This document shows, one piece after another, positions 6,834 through 14,746 of a stretch of DNA of 14,917 nt; positions within the stretch are counted from its first letter, which is position 1; each line of letters starts with the position of its first letter. The DNA lies in the NCBI GenBank assembly GCA_025356715.1, contig JANXRU010000215.1, forward strand, positions 1-14,917. Reading direction: 5' to 3'. A program made the translations under genes and the position numbers. Under the pieces are notes generated by a model. That model had not been told where the DNA came from. It searched no databases and saw only the letters and a program-made list of their open reading frames with translations. Source of the stretch: Bacteroidota bacterium (lineage in GTDB: Bacteria; Bacteroidota; Bacteroidia; B-17B0; B-17BO).

Positions 6834-8033
6834 GTGAAACAAGACACGCACTCTACCGAAATAGTTACTCCAACAGCCGTGTTGATTGGTGTGATTAACA
6901 AAAAACAAAACGAAGCTTTAGCATTTGAATATTTAGATGAATTAGCGTTTTTAGCAGAAACATACGGTGTTATTACTAAAAAAACGTTTACTCAAAAATT
7001 AGAACGTCCTGATAAAGCTACGTTTATTGGTAAAGGCAAGCTATCGGATGTAAAAGCATATATTATTGAACATCACATATCAGTGGTTATTTTTGATGAT
7101 GAATTATCGCCATCGCAACAACGTAATTTAGAAAAAGAATTAGGCGTACGGATTTTAGATAGAACTAATTTAATTTTAGAAATATTTTCGCAACGTGCGC
7201 AAACGGCACATGCCCGTACACAGGTTGAATTAGCGCGCATGAAATATTTATTACCACGCTTAACAGGCATGTGGACTCACTTAGAGCGTCAGCGTGGAGG
7301 TACAGGAACGCGTGGAGGAGCAGGGGAAAAAGAAATCGAAACAGATAGACGAATTACTCGCGATAGAATTGCAGCCTTACAAGACGAATTAAAAATCATT
7401 GACAAACAAATGGCTACGCAACGTAAAAACCGTGGTGAGTTTGTGCGTGTGGCTTTAGTTGGTTATACCAATGTTGGCAAATCAACTATTATGAATTTAA
7501 TTAGTAAAAGCGAAGTGTTTGCCGAAAATAAATTATTTGCAACACTCGACACCACTGTTAGAAAAGTAACTATAGATAATTTATTTTTCTTGTTATGTGA
7601 TACAGTGGGGTTTATTCGAAAACTGCCTACGCAATTAGTAGAAAGCTTTAAAAGCACGCTGGATGAGGTTCGCGAAGCAGACCTCTTATTACACGTAGTA
7701 GATATTTCGCATCCTAATTTTGAAGATCATATTTCTGTAGTTCGTCAAACCTTGATTGACATTGGCGCTGGCGATAAAAAAACCATTTTAGTTTTCAATA
7801 AAATTGATGCGTTTACTTATATCAAAAAGGACGAGGATGATTTAACACCCATTACCAAAGAAAATTTATCGTTGGATGAATTGAAAAAAACATGGATGAG
7901 CAACCTCAACGAAACCCCTTTATTTATTAGCGCTCAGGAAAAAGAAAACATAGTTGATTTCAAAAAAACAGTTTACGATGCCGTTAAAGAAATTCATGTT
8001 ATTCGCTTCCCTTATAATAATTTGTTTTATTAG
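6834..8033 (+). CDS. hflX: Ribosome-associated GTPase HflX
   Basis: Cytosolic GTPase that binds the 50S subunit and, in studied bacteria, splits stalled or hibernating ribosomes after stress. Its 399 residues show the family's order: the N-terminal HflX domain with KATFIGKGKLSDV and the FDDELSPSQQRNLE stretch, then the glycine-rich RGGTGTRGGAGEKEIETDRR with a coiled linker, then the G domain. The G domain has G1 GYTNVGKST at 210-218, G3 DTVGF at 256-260 and G4 NKID at 322-325. The C-terminal part carries an acidic/lysine insertion after NKID (KKDEDDLTPITKENLS), which I recall as common in Bacteroidota. The start is GTG at 6834, 6 bases after the cytochrome stop; a purine-rich AAAAGGGAAG in the end of that gene lies about 9 bases before it. 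Coupling to the upstream gene is likely. Confidence 0.96.
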   Translation: MKQDTHSTEIVTPTAVLIGVINKKQNEALAFEYLDELAFLAETYGVITKKTFTQKLERPDKATFIGKGKLSDVKAYIIEHHISVVIFDDELSPSQQRNLEKELGVRILDRTNLILEIFSQRAQTAHARTQVELARMKYLLPRLTGMWTHLERQRGGTGTRGGAGEKEIETDRRITRDRIAALQDELKIIDKQMATQRKNRGEFVRVALVGYTNVGKSTIMNLISKSEVFAENKLFATLDTTVRKVTIDNLFFLLCDTVGFIRKLPTQLVESFKSTLDEVREADLLLHVVDISHPNFEDHISVVRQTLIDIGAGDKKTILVFNKIDAFTYIKKDEDDLTPITKENLSLDELKKTWMSNLNETPLFISAQEKENIVDFKKTVYDAVKEIHVIRFPYNNLFY

Positions 8034-8067
8034 AAACTCTGATTGGTGAGGGAAACTGGCCAGACGT

Positions 8068-8553
8068 TTAATCCACTTTTTCAATCACCATTCCAAAATC
8101 CATAATTAATGGTAAGGGATTCATGCGCATGCCTTGTTCAAAGGTAAAGGTGTATTTTCCAGTAACCGGAAACATGACATTTTTTTTAATGGGAATTTTA
8201 TTATCCCAAATATCACCAGCACCATCCCCTTGCCATTCGCCCTTTTTGTTGGCTAATATATATTCTAAGGTGTCTATTGATTTTTTACCATCAGGATACG
8301 TTGTTGTTAAAAACACAAATAAATTACTGAAAGGATAGGAGTCGGCATGCCTCACCGTTAAAAACACATTATGGTAAGGTTTGTTATCTTTTACATCTAC
8401 CTCAAACGTTAATTTGTTTTCTGTTTTCCAACCTTCTTCAGGTAGAGTTGTGTATTTACTAAGCACTACATTTTTACCACAACCTATCATTAATAAAGAC
8501 AGTGCGCTAAAAACAACGAGCGTGAAAACGTTATGCTTGAGGCGGGTTATCAT
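8068..8553 (-). CDS. gldH: Gliding motility lipoprotein GldH
   Basis: Membrane-anchored lipoprotein of the Bacteroidota gliding machinery. In Flavobacterium johnsoniae, loss of GldH abolishes gliding, but its biochemical role is not established. The 161-residue protein has a lipoprotein signal: a short basic start, a hydrophobic stretch (8-23) and a lipobox ending at Cys25 (LLMIGC). The mature part is beta-rich with family-typical strings: FEVDVKDNKPYHNVFLTVRH, YPFSNLFVFL and the GDGAGDIWDNKIPIKKNVMF region, closing with FEQGMRMNPLPLI and MDFGMVIEKVD. The ATG at 8551-8553 lies inside the end of ricT (23-base overlap in another frame). With no Shine-Dalgarno of its own, it is probably translated by coupling. 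It converges with hflX across a 34-base gap. Confidence 0.9.
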   Translation of the reverse strand: MITRLKHNVFTLVVFSALSLLMIGCGKNVVLSKYTTLPEEGWKTENKLTFEVDVKDNKPYHNVFLTVRHADSYPFSNLFVFLTTTYPDGKKSIDTLEYILANKKGEWQGDGAGDIWDNKIPIKKNVMFPVTGKYTFTFEQGMRMNPLPLIMDFGMVIEKVD

Positions 8554-9991
8554 TTTTTGGTTTTGGTTTATGGTTATGAACTGGCTTTTTATGTTGAGGT
8601 TTTGGCTGATCTACTCCTGCTGGGTTAGGGTTGGGTTTTGGTGGGTGATTATGAACCGGTTTTTTGTGTTGTGGTTTAGTTTGCTCGTTGGCAACATTAT
8701 TGGGCCTTGGAGGATGATTATGAACTGGTTTTTTATGCTGTGGTTTATTTGGATTAGATTCCTGTTGTGGTTTAACGGTTCTTTCTTCTCCAGAAGTCGC
8801 ATCACCTGAAGCTACTTTTTGATTGGGGTTTGGCCTGCGATTATTAGTGTGTTTTTGTTTATGTTGTGGTTTCTTTTTGGTATCAAAACGTGTTAACGAA
8901 TCTTGTCCAACTACATTTTCGTAATCTGGTTGTTTTACTTCGGCTAATTCTTTATATAATTTAGCTTCTAATAAATCAGCAGGTTTAATATTTTCGGCAT
9001 TTAATTTAAAAATTTCTTTAGTACGCGAAATGCTTAGTGGTACAAATACATCAGGCTCACTCGTGTAGCTCCACCAAATAATACGTTTAAAAATATCTGT
9101 CTTTTGATGAAACGCAAAACCTTTTTCTGTAGCCAAACGACGGTTATCAATATCCGGAAACTCTTTCAATGCATCTAAATAACTATCTAATTCGTAATTC
9201 AAACAACACTTTAGTTTACCGCATTGGCCAGCTAATTTTAAGGGGTTTAATGATAGTTGTTGGTAGCGAGCTGCTGATGTTGATACAGTTCGGAAATCAT
9301 TTAACCAAGTAGAACAACACAACTCTCGTCCGCAAGAGCCAATAGCGCCAAGTCTGGCAGCTTCTTGCCGTGCACCAATTTGTTTCATTTCAATTCTTAC
9401 TCTGAATTCTTCAGCCAATACTTTAATTAATTCTCTAAAATCGACACGCCCATCAGCGGTATAATAAAAAACAGCTTTACTCTTGTCGCCCTGAAACTCT
9501 ACATCAGAAATTTTCATTTGTAAGCCTAGTTTAAGAGCCAATGTGCGTGCTTTAAACATAGTATCAACTTCTAGTTTTTGTGCTTCACGCCATTTATCAA
9601 TATCTTGTTGCTTGGCTTTGCGATATATTTTTTTAATTTCAACGCTATCGTAACTAACCGATTTCTTTTTTAATTGTAAACGAACTAACTCTCCAGTTAT
9701 TGAAACGACGCCAATATCATGCCCTGGGGAAGATTCGGTAGCTACAATATCGCCAACATTTAAAGTTAAATTATTAACGTTTCGGTAAAATTCTTTACGG
9801 GAATTTTTGAAACGAATTTCCATCACATCGCAAGGCTGTTGACCTTCAGGTAAACGCATGTTTCCTAACCAATCAAACACATTGAGTTTATTACAACCGC
9901 CGCCCGTTCCACACGAGCCGTTGTTGTTGCATCCTTTCGGAATGCCAGATGAAGTATTATCGCTCCCTGTGGAGCAGCTTGTGCAAGACAT
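8531..9991 (-). CDS. ricT: PSP1-domain protein RicT (YaaT family) with a His/Lys/Pro repeat tail
   Basis: Cytosolic PSP1 protein. The Bacillus subtilis homologue (YaaT/RicT) acts in the Ric complex, which affects RNase Y-dependent RNA processing and can carry Fe-S clusters; the role in Bacteroidota is less clear. This one has 486 residues. The N-terminal 33 are Cys-rich (C3, C6, C21, C27, C33). The PSP1 core spans about 55-275 and holds the two diagnostic clusters CGRELCC (220-226) and CGKLKCC (257-263), plus DGRVDFRELIKVLAEEF. Beyond about residue 365 is a low-complexity tail with three KPQHKKPVHNH units, absent in Firmicutes members. The stop is inside the gldH start region, so ricT and gldH form one transcription unit. 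I recall this pairing from other Bacteroidota. No strong promoter was found; a 7-bp inverted repeat (10013-10029) sits 22 bases upstream of the start. Confidence 0.92.
   Translation of the reverse strand: MSCTSCSTGSDNTSSGIPKGCNNNGSCGTGGGCNKLNVFDWLGNMRLPEGQQPCDVMEIRFKNSRKEFYRNVNNLTLNVGDIVATESSPGHDIGVVSITGELVRLQLKKKSVSYDSVEIKKIYRKAKQQDIDKWREAQKLEVDTMFKARTLALKLGLQMKISDVEFQGDKSKAVFYYTADGRVDFRELIKVLAEEFRVRIEMKQIGARQEAARLGAIGSCGRELCCSTWLNDFRTVSTSAARYQQLSLNPLKLAGQCGKLKCCLNYELDSYLDALKEFPDIDNRRLATEKGFAFHQKTDIFKRIIWWSYTSEPDVFVPLSISRTKEIFKLNAENIKPADLLEAKLYKELAEVKQPDYENVVGQDSLTRFDTKKKPQHKQKHTNNRRPNPNQKVASGDATSGEERTVKPQQESNPNKPQHKKPVHNHPPRPNNVANEQTKPQHKKPVHNHPPKPNPNPAGVDQPKPQHKKPVHNHKPKPKNDNPPQA
8564..8746 (-). 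repeat. Three in-frame 39-base repeats in the ricT tail
   Basis: Three copies at 8708-8746, 8639-8677 and 8564-8602 encode KPQHKKPVHNHPP, KPQHKKPVHNHPP and KPQHKKPVHNHKP. They start 69 and 75 bases apart. Codons differ between copies at silent positions (CAT/CAC, CCA/CCG/CCT), so the peptide, not just the DNA, seems to be kept. The spacers are Pro/Asn-rich. Confidence 0.9.
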
Positions 9992-10167
9992 AGTAGTTGT
10001 TTTATATAATCTTCAATTTCAAAAATTGAGAACCATAAATATAGTTATTTATTTTATAGGAAATTTTTGACCATTTTATGTTTTATACACGAGTGATGTG
10101 TTATATTTAACATCTTACTTCATTAAACATATCTATCAACTTTAACGTTGGTGTTAAAAAGAACATT

Positions 10168-10917
10168 ATGATTGCATTTATTACAGGCGCTACCTCAGGC
10201 ATAGGAAGATCAACTGCACTAGAATTTGCTAAACACGGCTACAACCTTATTATTACTGGTCGCAGACAAGAACGGTTGACTGAATTTAAAAAAGAATTAG
10301 AAAGTAGTTTTCAAGTTAACGTAATTGATTTGTGCTTTGATGTGAGAGAAGAAGTTCAAGTTAATAACGCCATAAATTCTTTGCCTTCTAACTTTAAACA
10401 GATAGATGTATTAGTTAATAATGCTGGATTAGCAGCTGGTTTATCAACTATTCAGGATGGAAACTTAAATCATTGGGAACGTATGATTGATACTAACATT
10501 AAAGGTTTATTGTATATCACCAAACATGTTGCTAACCTCATGATTGCTAATAAAAAGGGGCACATTATTAATGTTGGTTCTATTGCAGGGAAAGAAGTTT
10601 ACGCTAATGGTAATGTATATTGTGCTACCAAACATGCGGTTGACGCCTTAAATAAGGGAATGCGTATTGATTTATTGCCTCATGGTATCAAAGTATCGGC
10701 TATAAATCCAGGAATGGTAGAAACAGAATTTAGTGTGGTGCGTTTTGATGGCGATGCAGAGCGCGCTAAAAAAGTGTATGAAAACATTGTTCCTTTAAAG
10801 CCAGAGGATATAGCTGAAACCATTTATTGGATGGCTTCTCGACCAACTCACGTTAATATTAATGATGTTGTTATTATGCCCACTATTCAAGCAAATTCAA
10901 CAACGGTTTTAAGATAG
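10168..10917 (+). CDS. Short-chain dehydrogenase/reductase, YdfG-like
   Basis: Cytosolic NAD(P)-dependent oxidoreductase of the classical SDR family, 249 residues. It has the Rossmann motif TGATSGIG (6-13), NNAG at 84-87, catalytic Ser138 (NVGSIAG), and Tyr151/Lys155 in YCATK, followed by the NPGMVETEFS loop. GRR after the second strand suggests NADP(H) preference. The closest well-known relative by pattern is E. coli YdfG, which oxidises serine, allo-threonine and 3-hydroxy acids; the substrate here is inferred and not certain. It starts at ATG 10168 after AAAAAGAAC. The upstream TTTAAC/GTTAAA inverted repeat (10141-10146/10153-10158) could be a regulator site or chance. It converges with the peroxidase gene across 20 bases. 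Confidence 0.92.
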   Translation: MIAFITGATSGIGRSTALEFAKHGYNLIITGRRQERLTEFKKELESSFQVNVIDLCFDVREEVQVNNAINSLPSNFKQIDVLVNNAGLAAGLSTIQDGNLNHWERMIDTNIKGLLYITKHVANLMIANKKGHIINVGSIAGKEVYANGNVYCATKHAVDALNKGMRIDLLPHGIKVSAINPGMVETEFSVVRFDGDAERAKKVYENIVPLKPEDIAETIYWMASRPTHVNINDVVIMPTIQANSTTVLR

Positions 10918-10937
10918 TTTTTTGCAGAATAAAGGGA

Positions 10938-11501
10938 TTATTTTCCTTCTATCCATTTCGTAATTTTTGAGCAATTGGGCTTTTTAAATGAAAAGGCGTA
11001 ATCCACCAAAAAACCATTTTCATCAATCATGTATTTTTGAAAATTCCATTTGACTGAACTGCTTTCTACTCCATTGAGTTCTTTCCTTGTAAGCCATTTG
11101 TAAAGCTCACACATGCTATCACCCTTCGCGTTTACTTTTTCCATCATCATAAAAGATACACCATAATTTTTAGTACAAAAGTTTTTAATATCAGAACTTG
11201 AGCCAGGTTCTTGTCCGCCAAATTGATTGCATGGCATTCCAATAATAACAAAATTTTTATCTTTATATTTTTCGTACAGTTCTTCTAATTGTTTGTATTG
11301 TGGCGTAAAACCGCACTTACTAGCGGTATTGACAACTAAAATTTTTTTGCCTTTTAGAGAAGAAAAGTCAAACAATTCTCCATCAATCGTTTTTGCCGAA
11401 AATTGGTGTATAGAAGACGTGGGAACACCTTTTTTGCTAAAGAATGAGTAAAGAATGAAAGAGACAGAGCTTATAATCAATAGTAGGGTTAGTTTACTCA
11501 T
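10938..11501 (-). CDS. Membrane-anchored glutathione peroxidase-family (thiol) peroxidase
   Basis: Peroxidase that reduces hydrogen or lipid hydroperoxides, most likely with thioredoxin. It has 187 residues. A hydrophobic N-terminal segment (4-21) without a clear cleavage site or lipobox points to anchoring in the inner membrane with the enzyme in the periplasm. The active site is intact: peroxidatic Cys63 in NTASKCGFT, Gln97 in CNQFGGQEPG, and Trp152/Asn153 in VKWNFQKY. Cys109 (NFCTKNYGV) is in the position of the resolving Cys in thioredoxin-dependent members. Cys rather than selenocysteine is used, as usual in bacteria. It is divergent from the large secreted protein with 85 bases between them; no good promoter of its own was seen. 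The family is firm, the location inferred. Confidence 0.93.
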   Translation of the reverse strand: MSKLTLLLIISSVSFILYSFFSKKGVPTSSIHQFSAKTIDGELFDFSSLKGKKILVVNTASKCGFTPQYKQLEELYEKYKDKNFVIIGMPCNQFGGQEPGSSSDIKNFCTKNYGVSFMMMEKVNAKGDSMCELYKWLTRKELNGVESSSVKWNFQKYMIDENGFLVDYAFSFKKPNCSKITKWIEGK

Positions 11502-11517
11502 TTGTAGGATGTTAAGT

Positions 11518-11548
11518 TTTGTTTTATGAAAAAAAAATGATAGGTTTG
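11518..11548 (+). promoter_or_regulatory. Promoter of the large secreted protein gene
   Basis: TTTG at 11518-11521, exactly 19 bases, then TAGGTTTG at 11541-11548. Both elements and the spacing fit the Bacteroidota housekeeping consensus. The predicted start is near 11554, giving a leader of about 33 bases before the ATG at 11587. This is the best promoter match in the window. Confidence 0.7.
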
Positions 11549-11586
11549 AAATGTTCTATTTAATATAACCTACTAACATTTAATAC

Positions 11587-14500
11587 ATGAAACAGTTTAA
11601 TTTATTTTTTGCGTTATTTTTTTCTTGCATTTATTTGAATGCACAAACAATTTATACAACACCGCAAAGTTATCAAATTTTAAAGCAAAACAATAAATTA
11701 GATCCACATGCTAAGTATGATATTTTAAATACAGGAACTAGCAAAACCTCAGGGGGGACTTCTGGCGCCGCTTCAAACGTAAGTGGAACTAGTGTGTCTT
11801 CTGCAAAAACAGCTTCCAACGGTGCTTGCCAATGTATGGTTCCTATTGACCCTACGTTCACCGTTGTTCCAATGGCGGCTGGAATTGCACCAGATTATAG
11901 AAACGATGATGGTTCTTCTGTTTCAATTCCATTAGGATTTAATTTTTGTTTTTATGGAACTACCTATACCTCTTGTTTTATTAATAACAATGGAAATGTA
12001 TCGTTTGGTAGTTCTTATTCTTCTTTTAGTTCAAATCCTTTTCCGGATCCAAGTTTCGTAATGGTTGCTCCTTTTTGGGGAGATGTAGATACGCGAGGTC
12101 CTTTAAGTGGTTTAGTGTATTATAAAAAAACACCCACTGCCCTTATCGTAAAATGGCAAAATATAGGCTATTACGCTAGTCATGACGATAAATTAAATGA
12201 TTTTCAGTTAATTATTACTGATGGATTAGATCCATTATTACCTAATTCTAATAATGTTGCCTTTTGTTATGGTGATATGCAATGGACAACAGGAGATGCT
12301 TCGCCATTTGGAAATGTTGGAGGTTTTGGTGGAATACCTGCAACTGTGGGTGTTAACAAAGGAGATGGAACTAATTTTATTCAAATTGCACGTTTTGACC
12401 AAGCTGGAACAGCCTACGATGGGCCTTATGGCGCAAATGATGGAGTTTCTTTTTTAGATTATAAATCTTATTTCTTTAATACCTGTGGTTCAAATAATAA
12501 TTTACCTCCTATCATTCAAGATGCTACTGGTGGTGGTTCAGCTTGTGGCGATACCATTAGAATTTGTGCCTTAGGCGATACTTTAGTATACTCGACTTCT
12601 TTTTTAGCTCCAGAAGGAACTCAGTCCGTTTCAATTGTAGGAAGTGCCCCAACGTTAGGAGCTAATTTTGTTCCTTTAGGCGTAACCTCTACCGCAGGCG
12701 GTATAACAACGTATGCCTGGATGGTAATTGCAAATATTGGATTAACAGGCGTTCACACCGTTGTGATTACAGGAACGGACAATGGTGTTCCGCCTTTATC
12801 TGCCTCAGCAACCTATTATATCAAAATCCAAAATATTTCTATTCCTCAGCCTACCTTATCGATTGCGCCTTCAGGAACAGTTTGTGCAACACCTGGAGCG
12901 ACAATAACATTAACTAATTGCGCCGCCTATGATAATGTGTATTGGAGTAATGGAACAAGTGGTTGCTCAGTTGTTGCTAATACCACAGGCGAATATTTTG
13001 TGACTGTTAATAAATTGGGGTGCTATAAGTCATTATCGGATTCAGTAAAGGTATTTCCAAATCCAATTCCAGTTATTTTTGGCCCATTAAACTATTGCTC
13101 TCCTGCGTTAAGTACAACTATAGGGCTTAATCCGCCAACAGCGGGTATGGCGGCATATTCAACCTATACTTGGACAACACCATCTATTAATACACCAATG
13201 GCCGCATTAACAAGCGGAGTCAAAACGGTTACGGTTACGGATGTTAATGGTTGTAAAGGTTCTACAACTTTTACAATCACATCGGGTACACCAACTGTTT
13301 CAATAGCAGCTAATCCATTGTCAATTTGTGGAGTAGGAACAACAACCTTAACAGCTTCTATTTCAGGAGCTACAAGTTATAGTTGGTCAACTGGCGAAAC
13401 AACCCAAACAACAACAGTAACAACAGGAGGGGTTTATAGTGTAACTGTAGCAGCAAGTAGCTGTGTTGCAACTAGCTCAATAAATGTTACTATTAATCCA
13501 ACCCCAACCGTAACATTACCCCCAACTGTGGGAATGTGTTCAGGATCTAGCGCTTTAGTTGCAGCATCATCTATTGTTCCTGCTGGAGCTTATACCTATA
13601 CTTGGAGCACTGGCTCTCACGCATCATCTTTAACAATTAATGCTTCAACAACATTAACGCTACAAGTGACAGATGCAAATGGATGTATTAGTAGCATCTC
13701 TAATATTTGTAATGTTGTTGCTGCTACGAATCCTACAGTTGCATTGTCAAACACACCTGTTGTGTTTTGTAATGGGAATGTTGCCTCTTTAACAACGACT
13801 GTTACAGGAGGATTGGCTGCTTATTTTTATTCATGGAGCCCTGCCTCATTAGGTTCTGCTTCAACAGCCTCTACAGGCACAGTTGGAACATATACTGTTT
13901 TAGTTACAGATCAAAATTTATGTATGGGTACTGGAACTGTTTCTACGTTAAAATCAACGCCCAGTGTTTCTTTATCATCTCCTGATTTAATTCTTTGTCC
14001 AGGTGATTGTACGACTTTAAATGCAGTTGGAACTTCATCTTTTGCCCCAATAACTTATAGTTGGACAAGTTCAACACTTCCTTCATCTACAATTACAGTT
14101 TGTTCAGTAGGAACTACAACGGTAACAATTACTGATGCAAAAGGATGCGTTGCATCAAATGTAATTACGGTTGTAAATGATGTGATACCTGTAGCAAATT
14201 TTGTTGCAAGCCCTGCATCTCCTGTTACTCCAGGACAGGTTATTACATTTACTAATACCTCTACTATTGCAACTGGTTCAATCACTAGTAGTTCATGGTC
14301 TTTTGGTGATGGCGGAACATCATCGGTTACTGACCCAACATATGCGTATACTGGCGCCGGAACTTTTCCAATTACTTTATCAGTTACGGGTTCAAATGGA
14401 TGTAATGATACAATGACCGTGTTTTATGTTGTAGACGCTGTTCTTATTATTCCTAATGTGATTACGCCAAATGGAGATGGTGTAAATGATTTTTTAAAGT

Positions 14501-14694
14501 TCAAAAACTTAGAAGTATTTAATACTAATACGTTAAGTATATTTAATAGATGGGGTAAAAAAGTATTTGAACAGGACATGTATAAAAATGATTGGAATGG
14601 TGGCGGACACACGGATGGCACTTATTTCTTTATATTAAATGTGCCAGATGCAACACCTAAAGTTTACCAAGGTTTTCTACAAATTATTAGATAA
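11587..14694 (+). CDS. Secreted nidogen/Ig-like/PKD multidomain protein with type IX (CHU_C) sorting domain
   Basis: Predicted cell-surface or released adhesin-like protein of 1035 residues, exported by Sec and then the type IX system. Order of parts: signal peptide 1-20 (ending YLNAQ); a variable start and Ser/Gly/Thr linker (49-80); a nidogen-like (NIDO) domain about 83-300, shown by LGFNFCFYGTTYTSCFINNN, then GNVSFG, MVAPFWGDVDTR and LNDFQLIITDG; an Ig/cadherin-like unit to about 415; about six Ser/Thr-rich Ig-like units with paired Cys (about 418-867); a PKD domain about 868-950 (WSFGDGGTSS); and the C-terminal domain about 952-1035 (IPNVITPNGDGVNDFLKF, LSIFNRWGKKVFEQ, DWNGGGHTDGTYFFIL). 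The last is the CHU_C/type B sorting domain. No catalytic domain is seen. It has its own promoter and a strong terminator. The ligand is unknown. Confidence 0.93.
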   Translation: MKQFNLFFALFFSCIYLNAQTIYTTPQSYQILKQNNKLDPHAKYDILNTGTSKTSGGTSGAASNVSGTSVSSAKTASNGACQCMVPIDPTFTVVPMAAGIAPDYRNDDGSSVSIPLGFNFCFYGTTYTSCFINNNGNVSFGSSYSSFSSNPFPDPSFVMVAPFWGDVDTRGPLSGLVYYKKTPTALIVKWQNIGYYASHDDKLNDFQLIITDGLDPLLPNSNNVAFCYGDMQWTTGDASPFGNVGGFGGIPATVGVNKGDGTNFIQIARFDQAGTAYDGPYGANDGVSFLDYKSYFFNTCGSNNNLPPIIQDATGGGSACGDTIRICALGDTLVYSTSFLAPEGTQSVSIVGSAPTLGANFVPLGVTSTAGGITTYAWMVIANIGLTGVHTVVITGTDNGVPPLSASATYYIKIQNISIPQPTLSIAPSGTVCATPGATITLTNCAAYDNVYWSNGTSGCSVVANTTGEYFVTVNKLGCYKSLSDSVKVFPNPIPVIFGPLNYCSPALSTTIGLNPPTAGMAAYSTYTWTTPSINTPMAALTSGVKTVTVTDVNGCKGSTTFTITSGTPTVSIAANPLSICGVGTTTLTASISGATSYSWSTGETTQTTTVTTGGVYSVTVAASSCVATSSINVTINPTPTVTLPPTVGMCSGSSALVAASSIVPAGAYTYTWSTGSHASSLTINASTTLTLQVTDANGCISSISNICNVVAATNPTVALSNTPVVFCNGNVASLTTTVTGGLAAYFYSWSPASLGSASTASTGTVGTYTVLVTDQNLCMGTGTVSTLKSTPSVSLSSPDLILCPGDCTTLNAVGTSSFAPITYSWTSSTLPSSTITVCSVGTTTVTITDAKGCVASNVITVVNDVIPVANFVASPASPVTPGQVITFTNTSTIATGSITSSSWSFGDGGTSSVTDPTYAYTGAGTFPITLSVTGSNGCNDTMTVFYVVDAVLIIPNVITPNGDGVNDFLKFKNLEVFNTNTLSIFNRWGKKVFEQDMYKNDWNGGGHTDGTYFFILNVPDATPKVYQGFLQIIR

Positions 14695-14707
14695 TTAAAG
14701 GCACTTC

Positions 14708-14744
14708 AAAAAAGCCACATAGGTAGTTCCTATGTGGCTTTTTT
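14708..14744. terminator. Bidirectional intrinsic terminator
   Basis: A perfect 16-bp stem (14708-14723 with 14729-14744) with a 5-base loop TAGTT; the core is GCCACATAGG. It is flanked by A-run and T-run, so it can end transcription from both sides. It lies 13 bases after the secreted-protein stop and 2 bases from the stop of the converging hydrolase gene. Confidence 0.93.
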
Positions 14745-14746
14745 GT

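Noticed and set aside
8034..8067. CTGGCCAG palindrome between hflX and gldH as a terminator
   Set aside because: No loop of workable size and no T-run on either strand.
8564..8746. Regular DNA repeats that might be a CRISPR array
   Set aside because: Copies are in-frame, encode a repeated peptide inside ricT, differ at silent sites, and the spacers are coding.
8123..8809. Plus-strand frames opposite gldH and the ricT tail, one rich in Trp and Phe
   Set aside because: The Trp/Phe bias is what the complement of His/Lys/Pro/Asn repeat codons produces; it is a shadow of ricT.
12254..14621. Several internal frames on both strands within the secreted-protein gene
   Set aside because: Overlaps a single uninterrupted 1035-residue gene with signal peptide and domains; composition is low-complexity shadow sequence.
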